From NCBI GenBank assembly GCA_037447655.1, contig JBBHKE010001980.1, forward strand, positions 1 to 62,000: 62,000 nucleotides of DNA, written 5' to 3'. The notes under the pieces are model-generated. The model was not told where the DNA came from, did no database searches, and saw nothing but the letters and a program-made list of their open reading frames with translations. Of the stretch, positions 50,301 through 59,980 are shown one piece after another. The DNA comes from Zygnema cylindricum. Lineage: Eukaryota; Streptophyta; Zygnematophyceae; Zygnematales; Zygnemataceae. How positions within the stretch are numbered: the first letter of the stretch is position 1; the number at the start of each line of letters is the position of its first letter. The translations under genes and the position numbers were made by a program.

Positions 50301-53300
50301 TGACGCATGTTCTTCAAAATTTCAACGCCAAGCCAATTTCTGAATTTGAACACGCCCAGATTGAACCATGCTAACTACTCACTAAACTATTTTTCCAATA
50401 AACTTGGAGAGAGTTGCGAACACGAGCTCACCTGACTGTAGAGACTCGATCAAGCTCATCCATTCATCCAGCAAAGCCTCCTTGATCTGCAACAATCAAA
50501 AACCCAGGAGGGTCAAGAGCAGAATCTTTGCCTGCATCAAAATAATCAAATGACCAAACAACAAAGTTTAGGTGACGAATTGCCCCGACGACTGGCAAAT
50601 CATGATTCAAGAAACATTTTCCTGGACAATTTGCTCTCAGCGTCACAGAAAGGATTTGATGAAATGTGTGAGTAGAACAGCTTTCAGAATAATGGTTTGT
50701 GTCTTGCAGGTCAAAGTACAAGATTTTTTGCTCAAAATGATGACAATACCCGTGGCCGAGCAAGAAGACCACAACTTCCGTGAAGAACTTGCAACCTGAG
50801 CCCTGGTCCAGAGCAGCCAGAAAGGACTTCTCGAATGGCTACCACTATCCGGTCTTCCAGAGCAGCAATGCATCGATCATAGGCAGCCAGATCTGCTGCC
50901 CAGAGCTGAGGATTTTCTGCATATAATAATTGGGTTGAAAAATGTTAGCAAATAATTGACATTAGTAGTGAGCGAAGCATCCATTGCAAATTTCCTACTG
51001 AAAGTACCAGTTTGCCTCTAACTGTCTCTGGCGTCCTGTAACATCTCAGACCATTGCTCTTTACAAGATCGCTGATTTCTCCTGACAGACTTTCCCAACA
51101 ATGGCCCATGTCATCTCCTTCAATACACTTGTTACATTTTGCCTTACATCTGGATCCTCACTTCTATTAGATTACCCAAAAGTGCTACACTTGGATAGTT
51201 GTTCCTTGATTTTAAAGTATTCCAACCAACACTACAGTTATAATAAAAAGAACATGGCTGATAATCAAAAGATTTTGTAAGATTGTGGCAACAAGATATC
51301 CTTGGTCTAACCTTGTAAGCTTTCACATTATGGACCATGGAGAGGCCAGGGATCACCTGGAGAAGATCCTAGCGCATCCACTGTGGCTAAAATACGAAGA
51401 GCTGCTGAGAGGTCATGCTCTAAGCCTCGATATTTGAATTCATTGAGCAGTGGAGCGAGGGCGAGGTCCAGTGCTCCTGCAAATTGTTGATGCTGTTAAC
51501 AAGCGTTGGTCAGACCCCAGCCCAAAATTCAGGTTTGGTTTTCTATAAGATTGTCGCCGTATATTTCTGCCTAAAATCAACCATTATGTCCAGCCCTACT
51601 CAAACAACTACAGATTTTTCTGCAAGAGTGAGCAGTACTAGACACTACTAGTGTGTTTGGATCCAAAGTTTTGGTACTATAGATGGAGTTGAGAGAAATT
51701 GAATAGATCATAGAGCACAACTAACTGACAGCTTGTAACTAAGTTAATGTCATGGTGCCTCGTAAATCAAATTAATGTAAAATGCTGATTCCTTGAGGTC
51801 ACAACAGAAAAAGAAACAAAAATGAGTTTTAAAGGTAAGTGGTTTTCATGACAAGAGGGTTTTCATCTTTCTTACATTTCTTCTTATCGTTTGTAAACGT
51901 TTTAGCCGTATCTTCAATTGACAGGTTGATCCAATCTGTCCGATAAACTGCTGCTGCAGCCATTGCCATAAAATTGGTTTTGCAATATCAGTTTCCGACA
52001 TAGGAAGAGCATCCTTGAGCAAAGATCGAAAAGCATAGCTATATTGTTGATCCTCACAATATCATGGTCAGGAATTGTAAAATTGATAGGAATTAGCCAA
52101 AACATCTCCTTACACTCATGTAAAAAACACGTCAATGGCAAAAATACGCTTGCCAACCTGATGATCGCTCAGGGCACTGTAAGCATTCTCTCATCAAGAA
52201 ACATCTGTCACATGAAAATAAACAACTATGTCTCACCCGATGGAATGTCGACGAAAAAAATATAACTCACCTGCTGAGACAGGCATGGTACTCCACACAG
52301 TTCGGCAATAAACTTCCCATATTCTTCAGCCTCTTCTTCAAACACTTCGAAAACTTTGATGCTCATTTGTATAGCCTGCGAGTACATGCACAGTGTCGGA
52401 TGTCAACGACCTGGGACCAATGAGCAAAGGATACACACGACAAAAGACAATAAAGCTTATAAAAAAAACAACTCAAAAGCTGGAGGATGTCTACATCACC
52501 CACACCTAACGTTCTTATGGAGCAGCATGACAAATGGATCATGTGAACAAAAAAAGTCTATACATCACTGCATACAATGAAGGTACAAGAGGACCATTCT
52601 ACCAAAACCAGAAAATGCAGCAGATTTATAAATTGCAACTTTGCAGGAGAAATACCACTAACATACTCACTTCCTGAAAGTCCTCATATGGAGCCTGCAT
52701 CAGGTCCATAGATATGAGGCTCTCCACCAGAGGACCTCGCAAATCTTTGCCAACTGCTGTAGCTAATCCTAAGCTGCGTTGAAGAAGCAAGATGACTCTT
52801 TCATTTGTTGGTTGACCTGCTGTAAGGGAAAGCTTCGTCGGTTTTGGCATTGCGTGTTCGCCTTGGCGTATTGTGCTCGCGCGTTGTCTCATATGCCTTT
52901 ACCACAGCAAAAATAGAAGATGCGATAAGTGATCTGAAACATAGGCCGTTAATTTGAAACTGCAACAACTCAACCTTATCTTACAGTTGTATATGTCCAA
53001 TTCCATCCGCAAGATCACAAAGTATATGAAGTAATGTCCGATCTTATCATCAACCTCCAAACCAATAGAACAGTGTTTCTCATCAGCAGCCACATGCAAA
53101 ATTGTACCAAACTGCCTCTGTGGGACAGCCAGAACCTTCATTTATGTAGTATGCAAAGCCACATTTCAGGGTTTCATTCATTGGACTACCAACAGATTCA
53201 ACACACTTCTAATTACCTTATTTGCACAAGAAAACGGCTTGAATGCAGCGCTGAATGAAAAATGTTATTGAATGTGCTCAAAGGTTCACGGTTCTGGGTT

Positions 53301-56300
53301 CACCACTGTTATACTCAATAGTAAATGCAGACGACAATGCTAGTCCTCAATTGATGATGGAATCCAAAGTCATATTGCGTTTCTGGGTCCTAAATTGCAC
53401 TCATAGACCCCATAACTTTTACAGATATACTAGCAAAACAGAGGCTCAACTATATAGCACACATGAAGCTATGAAGAAATAATAAATGCACACTAAAGAG
53501 CAATAGCATATTTAGCACCCAGTTGTTGAAAGCAGAAGTTCAAGGATATTAAGATTTAGACACAATGCTTAAAAGGTCATAAACATTTTAGGAACACTCG
53601 AAGCAATATGGTTGTGACGTTTTTCTGGTCTCTTACAGAAACAGCATATCCTTTTCTGGGAATTAGCAATTGTGCAGCTGAAACCCGCAATACAAGAAAA
53701 TCTCTCCCCAGGATGGAACAGCTGTTAAAGATAAAATCGCACGGTCCTGGAGAGCATATCAGGTGCACTTACTTGAAGATAGACCGAATACCAGAAATCT
53801 GGTTGGATTGGCTTGAGAACAGTAGATCGATTGGAAAGTCATTCAACATATGCCGATACATGGCCACTGCAACACAACCCACAGAATGAAATTCCCTTAA
53901 GCAGAGTTAAGGTCTTGGCAGCTTCCCATTTATGAATATGGCAGCCTTTAAAAAATGAAGGCTTTTGTTCAGTAAGAGATTTTCCTTGTGGTTATGGAAC
54001 CAACAAAATTAAAAGACATGAGCTAGTGCAATTTTTGTACTCGCCATAGGGATCCTGTGTAGAAATACTCCTTGCACAAACTAAATCAGGAAGGACTGAT
54101 TTAAATGAACAAGAAGTAAAAGTTAGAAGGAGCACAGATACATGCAGCAGCCCCCCTTATGGTAATGTAACCATGTTTGTATTCTGAATGCAATGCAACT
54201 TGCAATACAGATTCTCCATTCAGCAATACGTGTTGGTGTCTGCTCGTCCACGAACATCCACAAAAGATCCTGCAAAAGGTGTGAAAAGCTTCCAGGTGCA
54301 AGCATGATATGACATGATTTCAGTGATCTTGCTAAGTTTTCTATCCTACACTTCAGAAGCTATGCATAACTCCTGCATACAAATAAAATATGTAAGGACA
54401 CAATACAACAGTTCTTCATCAAAACCCCCATACAATGATGTTGCATAACTTCATCACTGCATCCAAATTCAGATGGAAATGTTGAGACACGCAAGTCAGG
54501 GAAAACTTCAAGCTCATTACGCATAGAGCTTTCCAATCTTACCACTAGCTACGGTTTTCGGCCATTTCTGCAGGTTTCTTCACAAAAGGTAGAATGGAAG
54601 TGCGAGAAATCACATCTTTTGCATACTGTTGTTATTGCCGGGCTTTACGGCAAGTTTTCCATTTTCAACGCAGATCATAAAGCACAGTAAGGTTTCACAC
54701 TATAATAACCATGAGAAAGCGATAGTATCTTACATGGAATACCAGCAAGCTACATATGCCCTTTCCCTCATCATATTGCATAGTAAGGGACAAAATGGCC
54801 TATAGTGCTCTGCAGACAACGAAAACCAGCTGCTGGCTAATAGTCATCTAAAAAGGGTAAAATGGATCTCCTGAAAAAATCAATCCTAGGACACCTGGAG
54901 ACCAGACTAACAAGGTTAGAGTTGCAACCTTCTTCTTGTGCTTCTGCTAGTCGAATATCTGCCTCCAGTGATGTGGCAAACCTCTGACGGCCTCCTTGCC
55001 GGAGAATGGCCAACGTGATCTCTGCAACCAGAGGAGAACTATGTACAAAATGTCACATACTGGTCATAAAAAACGAATAAATTGGTCTTAAACAAGTGTT
55101 CTTTAACGCCTTGTCAAGATTGCACGTTATATAAACCCGAAGCATAGGCAGTGTATGTTGAGGATCAAGACAAAAATATTACAAATGCACAGAACAAAAA
55201 GAATCTATAATCACTAGCTAACAAAAATACAACCGAAGCACTACATTCCCGACATGTAGCTGGCTTATCACTGAGGAGGCGACTTCTGAGAAAAGGGCAG
55301 GACTGCATAAAATCTGCAAGTTCTTGTGCCGTTTCTTGTGATCCATGAATATTACTGCAAAACACACGATGATCTAAACAGATACTCATGAGCTATAATT
55401 ATCACCAGTTTATCGACTAAGACAAGCGACCATATTCCAGTGAGTTTCCTTGAATGAACAGCATATGTTGTTCGTCCGTCCTATGGGCCATCGATAGTCA
55501 TTTGAGACAAGAGAATTTATGTAACATGCCACTAATTGTATATTTTGCCTACCTAGACCATTAAAGATACAAATAAATTTCAGGCTTTCCAATGATGGGA
55601 CGAGGTGTTACTAAGTCATGGCACATTTGGATGAGGCACATTCAAGATTACCTCTCTCTATCTTTTCTAAGACATCTGCGACAAAGCTTGTTGGTGGCTA
55701 GACCTCATTGGGAAATGGTTTTAAATGTGCTTTGTTCAGTTCAACACCCAGGCAAGGGGCTGATTATAAAGACCGTCTACTATATCTTCTCCCTAGCATG
55801 TCTTTGAAATATAGATCACCAACTTCGCTAGTTGATACCTACGTAAGATGCACCTCAAAATACAACTAGCAGAATATGACAACGATAACATTCCTTTGGA
55901 TTCTGATTCTGATTGCTGCAATTTCTTCAGTATAAATGAAAATGAGGAATTAAACTACAACTCCATTGTCACACATCTGGGACATAGAACATCTTTCATT
56001 CTCCACTAAACATCGTCTCTAATTCATTCGAAACCATGCAAAATGCTTGCAACTAGCCTCTATGAACTTGGTTGAAACTTGAAATTATATGGGGAAGTTG
56101 CAACCTTTCATCCTCCAGCACTCCGAGTTATACACCATTCTGCAGGCTGCCCTTTACAGAAAGCTGTTCCTCATCTTCTAGAAAGAAGCAAGAGGAGATA
56201 CCTATGTATGCTCAGGCTAAGACTAAAAAGTTGACTTCTCATCTAGAACAATACAGCAGCACCCTTCTAGAAGTAAAGAGCATACCCACGGAAGTGGAAT

Positions 56301-58608
56301 TCAATTGATATTCAATGTTCTCCAGCTCTTTCTGCAATGCTGTCCAGTATTGCACCTCCTGTTGAACTGTAGTTGGCCAAACATCGCTGTGGAAAAAAAA
56401 AAAAGGTTTAGCAGGATGGAAGCTAACTGATGGCCTGATGGTGAACAACCAATACATCAAGACGTTGCGTTACATTTAAGTAAACTCACTGGCGCATATG
56501 TGTTGCTTCTACAATTGATCTTGTCCAGCTGCTGACTAGTCGTTGCAGCTCATTTAGGAACTGCTGTTCCTTGAGGTTGCCCTCCACTTCAGATATTGTC
56601 AAAGTTTTTCCATGATGCTTGCTCTGTTCCCCATTTGACCATAATATCACAATCAGTTATACCTGAAGGCAGCAATTTCTCGGAGAAAAGCCAGAAATTC
56701 GTAACACCATCGGCAAACACACATTGTGCAATAGCCAACATAAATGTGCATTGAGTGGCTTGAGAATAATGGCGGTAATATCTTTAACATTTAAAATTCC
56801 AAGAGTCAAAAGACCAGCATTAAACCGTGGACATTAAAACTGCAAGAGAGTTTATTGTTAAATTGCACTCTTTCCACATGTACAGCCTCCAGTTTCAACT
56901 CACAAGGTCTTCTGCTTTTTGAATGCGCGGATGAGGAGTCAATGTCACACTGGATACATCCAAAGTTGAAGAGTCTCCTGTGTCCGCATAAAACTCCACT
57001 TTCTCATGTCCTTCATGGAAATTATTCAATTCTGATTAAACAAGTTGATTTCCACAACAATGTCACTGAATGAAAAATTGAGAGGCTAACAGAAGGCTGA
57101 GAATCTAGGACACCGCGAATCGTTATTAGCGTTGAGAAATTATTAGAGTTAAGAAAAAATTAGCGTCATTCATTCTAATTTAGTGCCAGGAGACGTGGCA
57201 GATTATGGTCCACGTCCTTAAATAGTGTAGTTTATTATATTTAAGGTATCAATGTCAAAATTTGGGGGCGCCAATATAGAGTTCATAACGCTAATAACGC
57301 TTCGCGGTGTAGTGACAATAGTCTTCACTCCACTTCGGATTTCAAGATGACGATCAGATGCCACTGTATAAAACTTCCAGGCTTGCATATTCTCAAATTG
57401 AAGTAGTTAATTTTTGCATCAAATTATCGATAAGTTGTTCCTATGATGATAACAGGGTTATGAACATCTCTTATATAGACAGATGAAGGCGAAGAACTGT
57501 GTTAAAAGGATAAACACAGGTCTCACAACAAAAGTGTGTATATACGTTCATTTGTATGCCTGCATTTGCAAATTTCAGTCGTTTCTAGAAAAGGGTTATT
57601 TGCACATCCACCACACCATTTCTGTCCTGTTTCAATGCAATGCCACGATAAACAACCTCATCACGATATCAGATTACCTTCACACAAGACTCCAGGCATT
57701 TGAAACAGTTTAGTCCATTACCATTTCCCAAGGATTGTTGAGCACATTTAGAATCTTATCAAATGTTATAAATTCAGCTTCAATCATAAAAAGGACTCCC
57801 TCAATTGATGTCTGCCCCTCTGACTTTCTGAGCAATAGGTAATCAACTTCACCAGATACCACCCTGTACCCTGTAATTTCTTTCTTTAGGAGTTGTTAAA
57901 AATTTATCTAGCAAATTAATGAAGGTCAAAGGCCCTTTTTTTTTTCGTACCAGAAATTTCATGATCGGCGTTTTCTTGGCGATAAAACTCTAGTGCAGGC
58001 TGCACAAAGCCACGACAGAGCAATTGGAGTGCCTCCGACATGTGCACACCTGCCGAAGGAAGCAAAACAACCTGAAACTGCTCTTGCATTGGCCTGTCTA
58101 GCGTAATTGTTGCTTTCTGCTTCACAAAAGCTATCGTACACACACTGTTATGGATATCATTCAAATTAAAGCCGAGACAGAAGCTATCGGCTGTGGCAGA
58201 GGCTGACTTCATGACATTATTCTGATCCGAATCTGCAAATGAAATGCTGGAATCGCCAAATCTATTTCCGTTCCATTCGGCGTCAATATTAGCGAAATAG
58301 CTTGAATGAGGATTTCCTGGGAGAGCATCTTCAGTTAATTGCCCAGTAGACGAGCGGGTCAAGACAGTGTTATGATTGAATTCCTTTGACTTGATGCGGT
58401 GTATTAGGAAAGTAGGACAGGCTTTTTCCATGGCAACCCGAGCAAGAACAGATTTGCCCTCGGGAGAATATACAGCTGAGACTAAAGCCCGATGGTCACC
58501 GCCAGTCAGTGCAGGAACCACAACCCTTAAATAATGTTGCAATGCCTCCACCTCTGCAAAATTAATCTTCATATTCGACTCCTCAGTGTTTAGCTCTGAG
58601 CCTTCCAT
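29152..58608 (-). CDS. DYNC1H1: Cytoplasmic dynein 1 heavy chain (DYNC1H1-type), multi-exon
   Basis: Motor subunit of cytoplasmic dynein 1, which moves cargo to microtubule minus ends by ATP hydrolysis in a AAA+ ring. Exons, high to low: 58608-57951, 57870-57722, 57002-56904, 56623-56490, 56386-56286, 55021-54929, 53866-53773, 52887-52671, 52375-52271, 51476-51357, 50916-50796, 50486-50432, 50141-50049, 49811-49660, 49569-49384, 48745-48505, 48389-48229, 47868-47665, 47369-44769, 44513-44196, 43876-42616, 42299-42115, 41798-41303, 41040-40733, 40033-37625, 37329-36403, 36275-36085, 35795-35645, 35185-32695, 32376-32227, 31411-30100, 29483-29152. Phases close except at two tail gaps (52271 to 51476, and 50796 to 50486) and one frameshift (35139-35141). 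The start ATG sits in CCATGG with an in-frame TGA 21 nt upstream. About 5,370 residues. It aligns by eye with animal dynein 1 from tail to C-terminus, not with dynein 2 or axonemal chains. Family call very sure; exact exon ends moderately sure. Confidence 0.95.
32695..35185 (-). other. Dynein coiled coil 2, AAA5 and AAA6
   Basis: One 2.49-kb exon encodes the rest of the stalk return helix (ending near [13 protein letters not shown]), then AAA5 ([37 protein letters not shown]) and the start of AAA6 ([36 protein letters not shown]). As usual for dynein, AAA5 and AAA6 lack nucleotide-binding motifs. The whole 2.4 kb after the frameshift point is free of stops, which argues against a long-dead gene. 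Splice ends: acceptor TTGCAG before ACTCGG, and donor CAG/GTAAGC at the low end. Confidence 0.9.
35139..35141 (-). other. One-base frameshift in stalk coiled coil 2
   Basis: Exon 35185-32695 is 2,491 nt (3n+1), although both neighbouring introns demand phase 0. The first 15 codons read as coiled coil in one frame ([12 protein letters not shown]). The following 2.4 kb is open only in the next frame ([12 protein letters not shown] and onward). Removing one base of the CCC at 35139-35141 would align this region residue for residue with other dynein 1 chains. Without that, a TAA follows about 35 codons later. This may be an assembly or read error in a short homopolymer, or a real lesion; the sequence alone cannot decide. 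Confidence 0.8.
35645..36900 (-). other. Dynein stalk and microtubule-binding domain
   Basis: Coiled coil 1 lies at the end of the exon ending 36403 (heptad-rich, from about 36870 down, ending NPPESVKQ). The microtubule-binding domain is in exon 36275-36085 ([11 protein letters not shown] through FIPSIVAF to [11 protein letters not shown]) and continues in exon 35795-35645 ([11 protein letters not shown], then the start of coiled coil 2). The join with the prior exon reproduces the family spacing without gaps, and splice phases are 0, 2 and 0. The domain is well conserved, which suggests real microtubule binding. The remaining part of coiled coil 2 is in the next exon, where the frame breaks. 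Confidence 0.9.
36403..40033 (-). other. Dynein AAA3 and AAA4 modules; AAA3 site degenerate
   Basis: Exons 40033-37625 and 37329-36403. AAA3 has Walker [10 protein letters not shown], but Walker B reads FCDRINEP where the family has CDEIN: the catalytic Glu is Arg (codon AGA). Its sensor-I block reads SCTSSAD where the family has ACNPPTD. AAA4 has Walker A GGSGTGKS and an intact Walker B LIMDEAQ. The AAA4 sensor-I MNP is MTA, and the finger motif FNRC is LNNC. The arginine finger of AAA4 acts at the AAA3 site, so three AAA3 elements have changed together. ATP binding at AAA3 may survive; hydrolysis there is unlikely. The end of the second exon is coiled coil 1 of the stalk, ending NPPESVKQ. 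Confidence 0.9.
40033..41798 (-). other. Dynein AAA2 module
   Basis: Exons 41798-41303 and 41040-40733, continuing into the exon that begins at 40033. The block [13 protein letters not shown] opens the module. The P-loop is GPPAAGKTT, and the block [21 protein letters not shown] is the typical AAA2 Walker B region. The next exon continues directly with [10 protein letters not shown], as in other dynein 1 chains. Phases are 0/1, 1/0 and 0, and they close. A short Ser/Asn-rich insert precedes the P-loop. AAA2 in this family normally binds ATP without hydrolysing it, and nothing here argues against that. Confidence 0.9.
42115..44513 (-). other. Dynein linker end and AAA1, the main ATPase site
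   Basis: Exons 44513-44196, 43876-42616 and 42299-42115. Visible in order: linker block [17 protein letters not shown]; a Ser/Gly-rich insert (around 43650-43750); the AAA1 entry block [15 protein letters not shown]; Walker [10 protein letters not shown]; Walker [12 protein letters not shown] with both acidic residues; and the sensor-I region TMNPKYAGR with Asn. The arginine finger supplied by AAA2 (ATISR) is also present. Every element needed for hydrolysis at the main site is intact, so the motor is predicted to be an active ATPase at AAA1. Family knowledge: AAA1 hydrolysis drives motility. Confidence 0.93.
44769..47369 (-). other. Dynein tail-to-linker exon with two low-complexity inserts
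   Basis: One 2,601-nt exon (867 codons, phase 0 at both ends). It covers the distal tail helical bundles and the start of the linker that swings during the power stroke. Conserved blocks include [28 protein letters not shown] and [15 protein letters not shown], which correspond to the dynein linker. Two stretches have no counterpart in the family as I know it. The first is an acidic, Ser-rich insert of about 130 residues (around 46590-46995) with basic patches [11 protein letters not shown] and GKRRANG. The second is a Ser/Thr/Pro-rich insert of about 50 residues (around 45270-45430) with several SP/TP sites. Both are uninterrupted in frame. Confidence 0.88.
49370..49384 (-). other. GC-AG intron donor in the dynein tail
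   Basis: The exon ending at 49384 is followed by GCAAGT rather than GTAAGT. The next exon (48745) starts in phase 0, as required. The consensus AG/GCAAGT is the classic GC-AG donor. Confidence 0.7.
50038..50049 (-). other. Second GC-AG intron donor in the dynein tail
   Basis: The exon 50141-50049 ends in CCAG followed by GCAAGT. Only this donor gives phase 1, which joins correctly to the exon starting at 49811 and gives an ungapped match to the family. Confidence 0.65.
57107..57313. mobile_element. MITE in a dynein intron
   Basis: About 205 bp with inverted ends: GACACCGCGAATCGTTATTAGCG on the left in two overlapping readings, and the complementary CGCTAATAACGCTTCGCGGTGTAG on the right. Both ends match the TA-flanked family seen elsewhere in the window. 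It sits in the intron between the exons at 57722 and 57002 and contains no coding sequence. Confidence 0.8.
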
Positions 58609-58892
58609 GGAAACAGGAAGATCCCTTCAGTATTCTGACACCCAACCAGCAACCTGCATCAATGGTAGGGTTGACACTTTTTTCTAGCCGTTCGAGACAT
58701 CATCTCCAGCTCGGTTTCTGACATTGTTGTATAGAAGTTTCATGTAAAGCCTTTCATTTTAAGAGAAGGTGATTGTTTGTGCTGTTAAACCTTTGAGGCA
58801 GCCTGCAAGCAAGCCAACCTGAGCTCCATGTCAGAGCCGGAGACTGAAAGGCAGCAAAATTCATTCAAATTTCTGGCTGTTAAGCACAATCA

Positions 58893-59595
58893 ATGAACTA
58901 TTTGCTTTGCCTTGAGGTGATAGCCACAGATCATTGCTGGGTCACTCCAAGCCTTCGTGTTACTCAGCACAAGAGCATTAGTATGCTGCTAAAAATTGGT
59001 CTAGAAAGCTTGGTGATGCAAAAGAGTACAAAATGTATGTGAATGTCATCCATATAGTTCAGTAATAGCTTTTTATAGCAATGTTGGCATGGCTGGTTTT
59101 GTTCAACAAAGAGCATAAAACTGAGAAATTATACAAAGCACATTGCCACAATTACGCTGTTATCTTAAATAAATCACATTTTTGGGGTTATTGTACTAAA
59201 AAAAACCACACACACCTTTACTAAAAAATGTTGTGATAGAAAATCATCAGCATTCAAAACAAGATGCGTGAGAAACAAGCGCTGTAGCATGTCATGAGTG
59301 GGGAACTGAATGAACTATTTGCTTTGCCTTGAATATATAGCCACAGGTTATTGCTGGGTCACTCTAAGCCTTCGTGTTACTCAGCACAAGAGCATTAGTA
59401 TGCTGCGCAATATTGGTTTCGAAAGCTTGGTGACGCGAAAGAGTACGTCTTAGATAAATCACAATTTTTGGGGTTACCGTACTCAAAGAAACTACACACA
59501 CCTTTATTAAAAAATGTCGCGACAGAAAATCATCGGTATTCAAAACAAGATGCGTGAGAAACAAGCGCAGTACTGTAGTGTGTCATGGGCGGGAC
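58893..59595. repeat. Tandem duplication upstream of the dynein gene
   Basis: Copy 1 (58893-59305) and copy 2 (59309-59595) share CAGCACAAGAGCATTAGTAT, the AAAGCTTGGTGA block, TTTTTGGGGTTA and AACAAGATGCGTGAGAAAC in the same order. Copy 1 contains an extra segment of roughly 120 bp (59041-59160). It lies 0.3-1 kb 5' of the dynein start codon. Confidence 0.85.
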
Positions 59596-59849
59596 AACTG
59601 ACGACTTTTGAATGCCATTTTCCGTACCGCCTTGTTTTATATAAATGATACCCCCAGTCAGTGCCTGTACTGATCATTTCAAAGTGCCAAAAAGTATGGA
59701 AACAATTGCATGTGGTTTTTGAGTTTTTCGGAAAGTTGTTCAAAAAACTTTTTCCTACCCTATACGCGTATTTATCCGTTTCGTGCGCGTAACAAACGGC
59801 TGGATGACTACATATAGTATTTCTAAACCTTTTCGCACATTCTGACTGC

Positions 59850-59980
59850 CGTACGCTACAGTACAGTACAGGACTGCTGAAGTACTACTTAAAAGCTGTA
59901 AACCGTAGTACAGTACTCTACAGTAATGTACTGTAAGTTACTGTACCATAATATCGTACTACAGCTACAGTGCACTGCGA
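59850..59980. repeat. Palindromic TACTGTA/TACAGTA cluster
   Basis: A dense run of TACAGTA, TACTGTA and AGTACT motifs in both orientations, able to fold on itself. It resembles repeated MITE-family tips (the TACAGTAC end). Confidence 0.6.

Larger units (their letters stand above)
47665..58608 (-). other. Dynein tail: dimerisation and intermediate-chain-binding region
   Basis: Eighteen small exons encode about 1,000 residues of tail. Exon 1 (220 residues) matches the N-terminal dimerisation region of dynein 1, including a block like [12 protein letters not shown] followed by [14 protein letters not shown]. Later exons match in order the blocks around [33 protein letters not shown] joined to [13 protein letters not shown], and [11 protein letters not shown]. 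These are tail-specific, so this is dynein 1 rather than an axonemal chain. Two segments are not located: between the exons at 52271 and 51476 (phase 0 to phase 1), and between 50796 and 50486 (phase 2 to phase 0). The start of the exon at 52887 relies on a weak ATGAG acceptor. Exon 2 (57722-57870) fits by phase but has little similarity. Confidence 0.85.

Noticed and set aside
50545-50620. Minus-strand block [12 protein letters not shown], resembling a conserved dynein tail block (DLPPVSGSIIW)
   Set aside because: It lies upstream of exons that should precede it in the protein and has no fitting splice sites or phase. The true counterpart is the exon 49811-49660.
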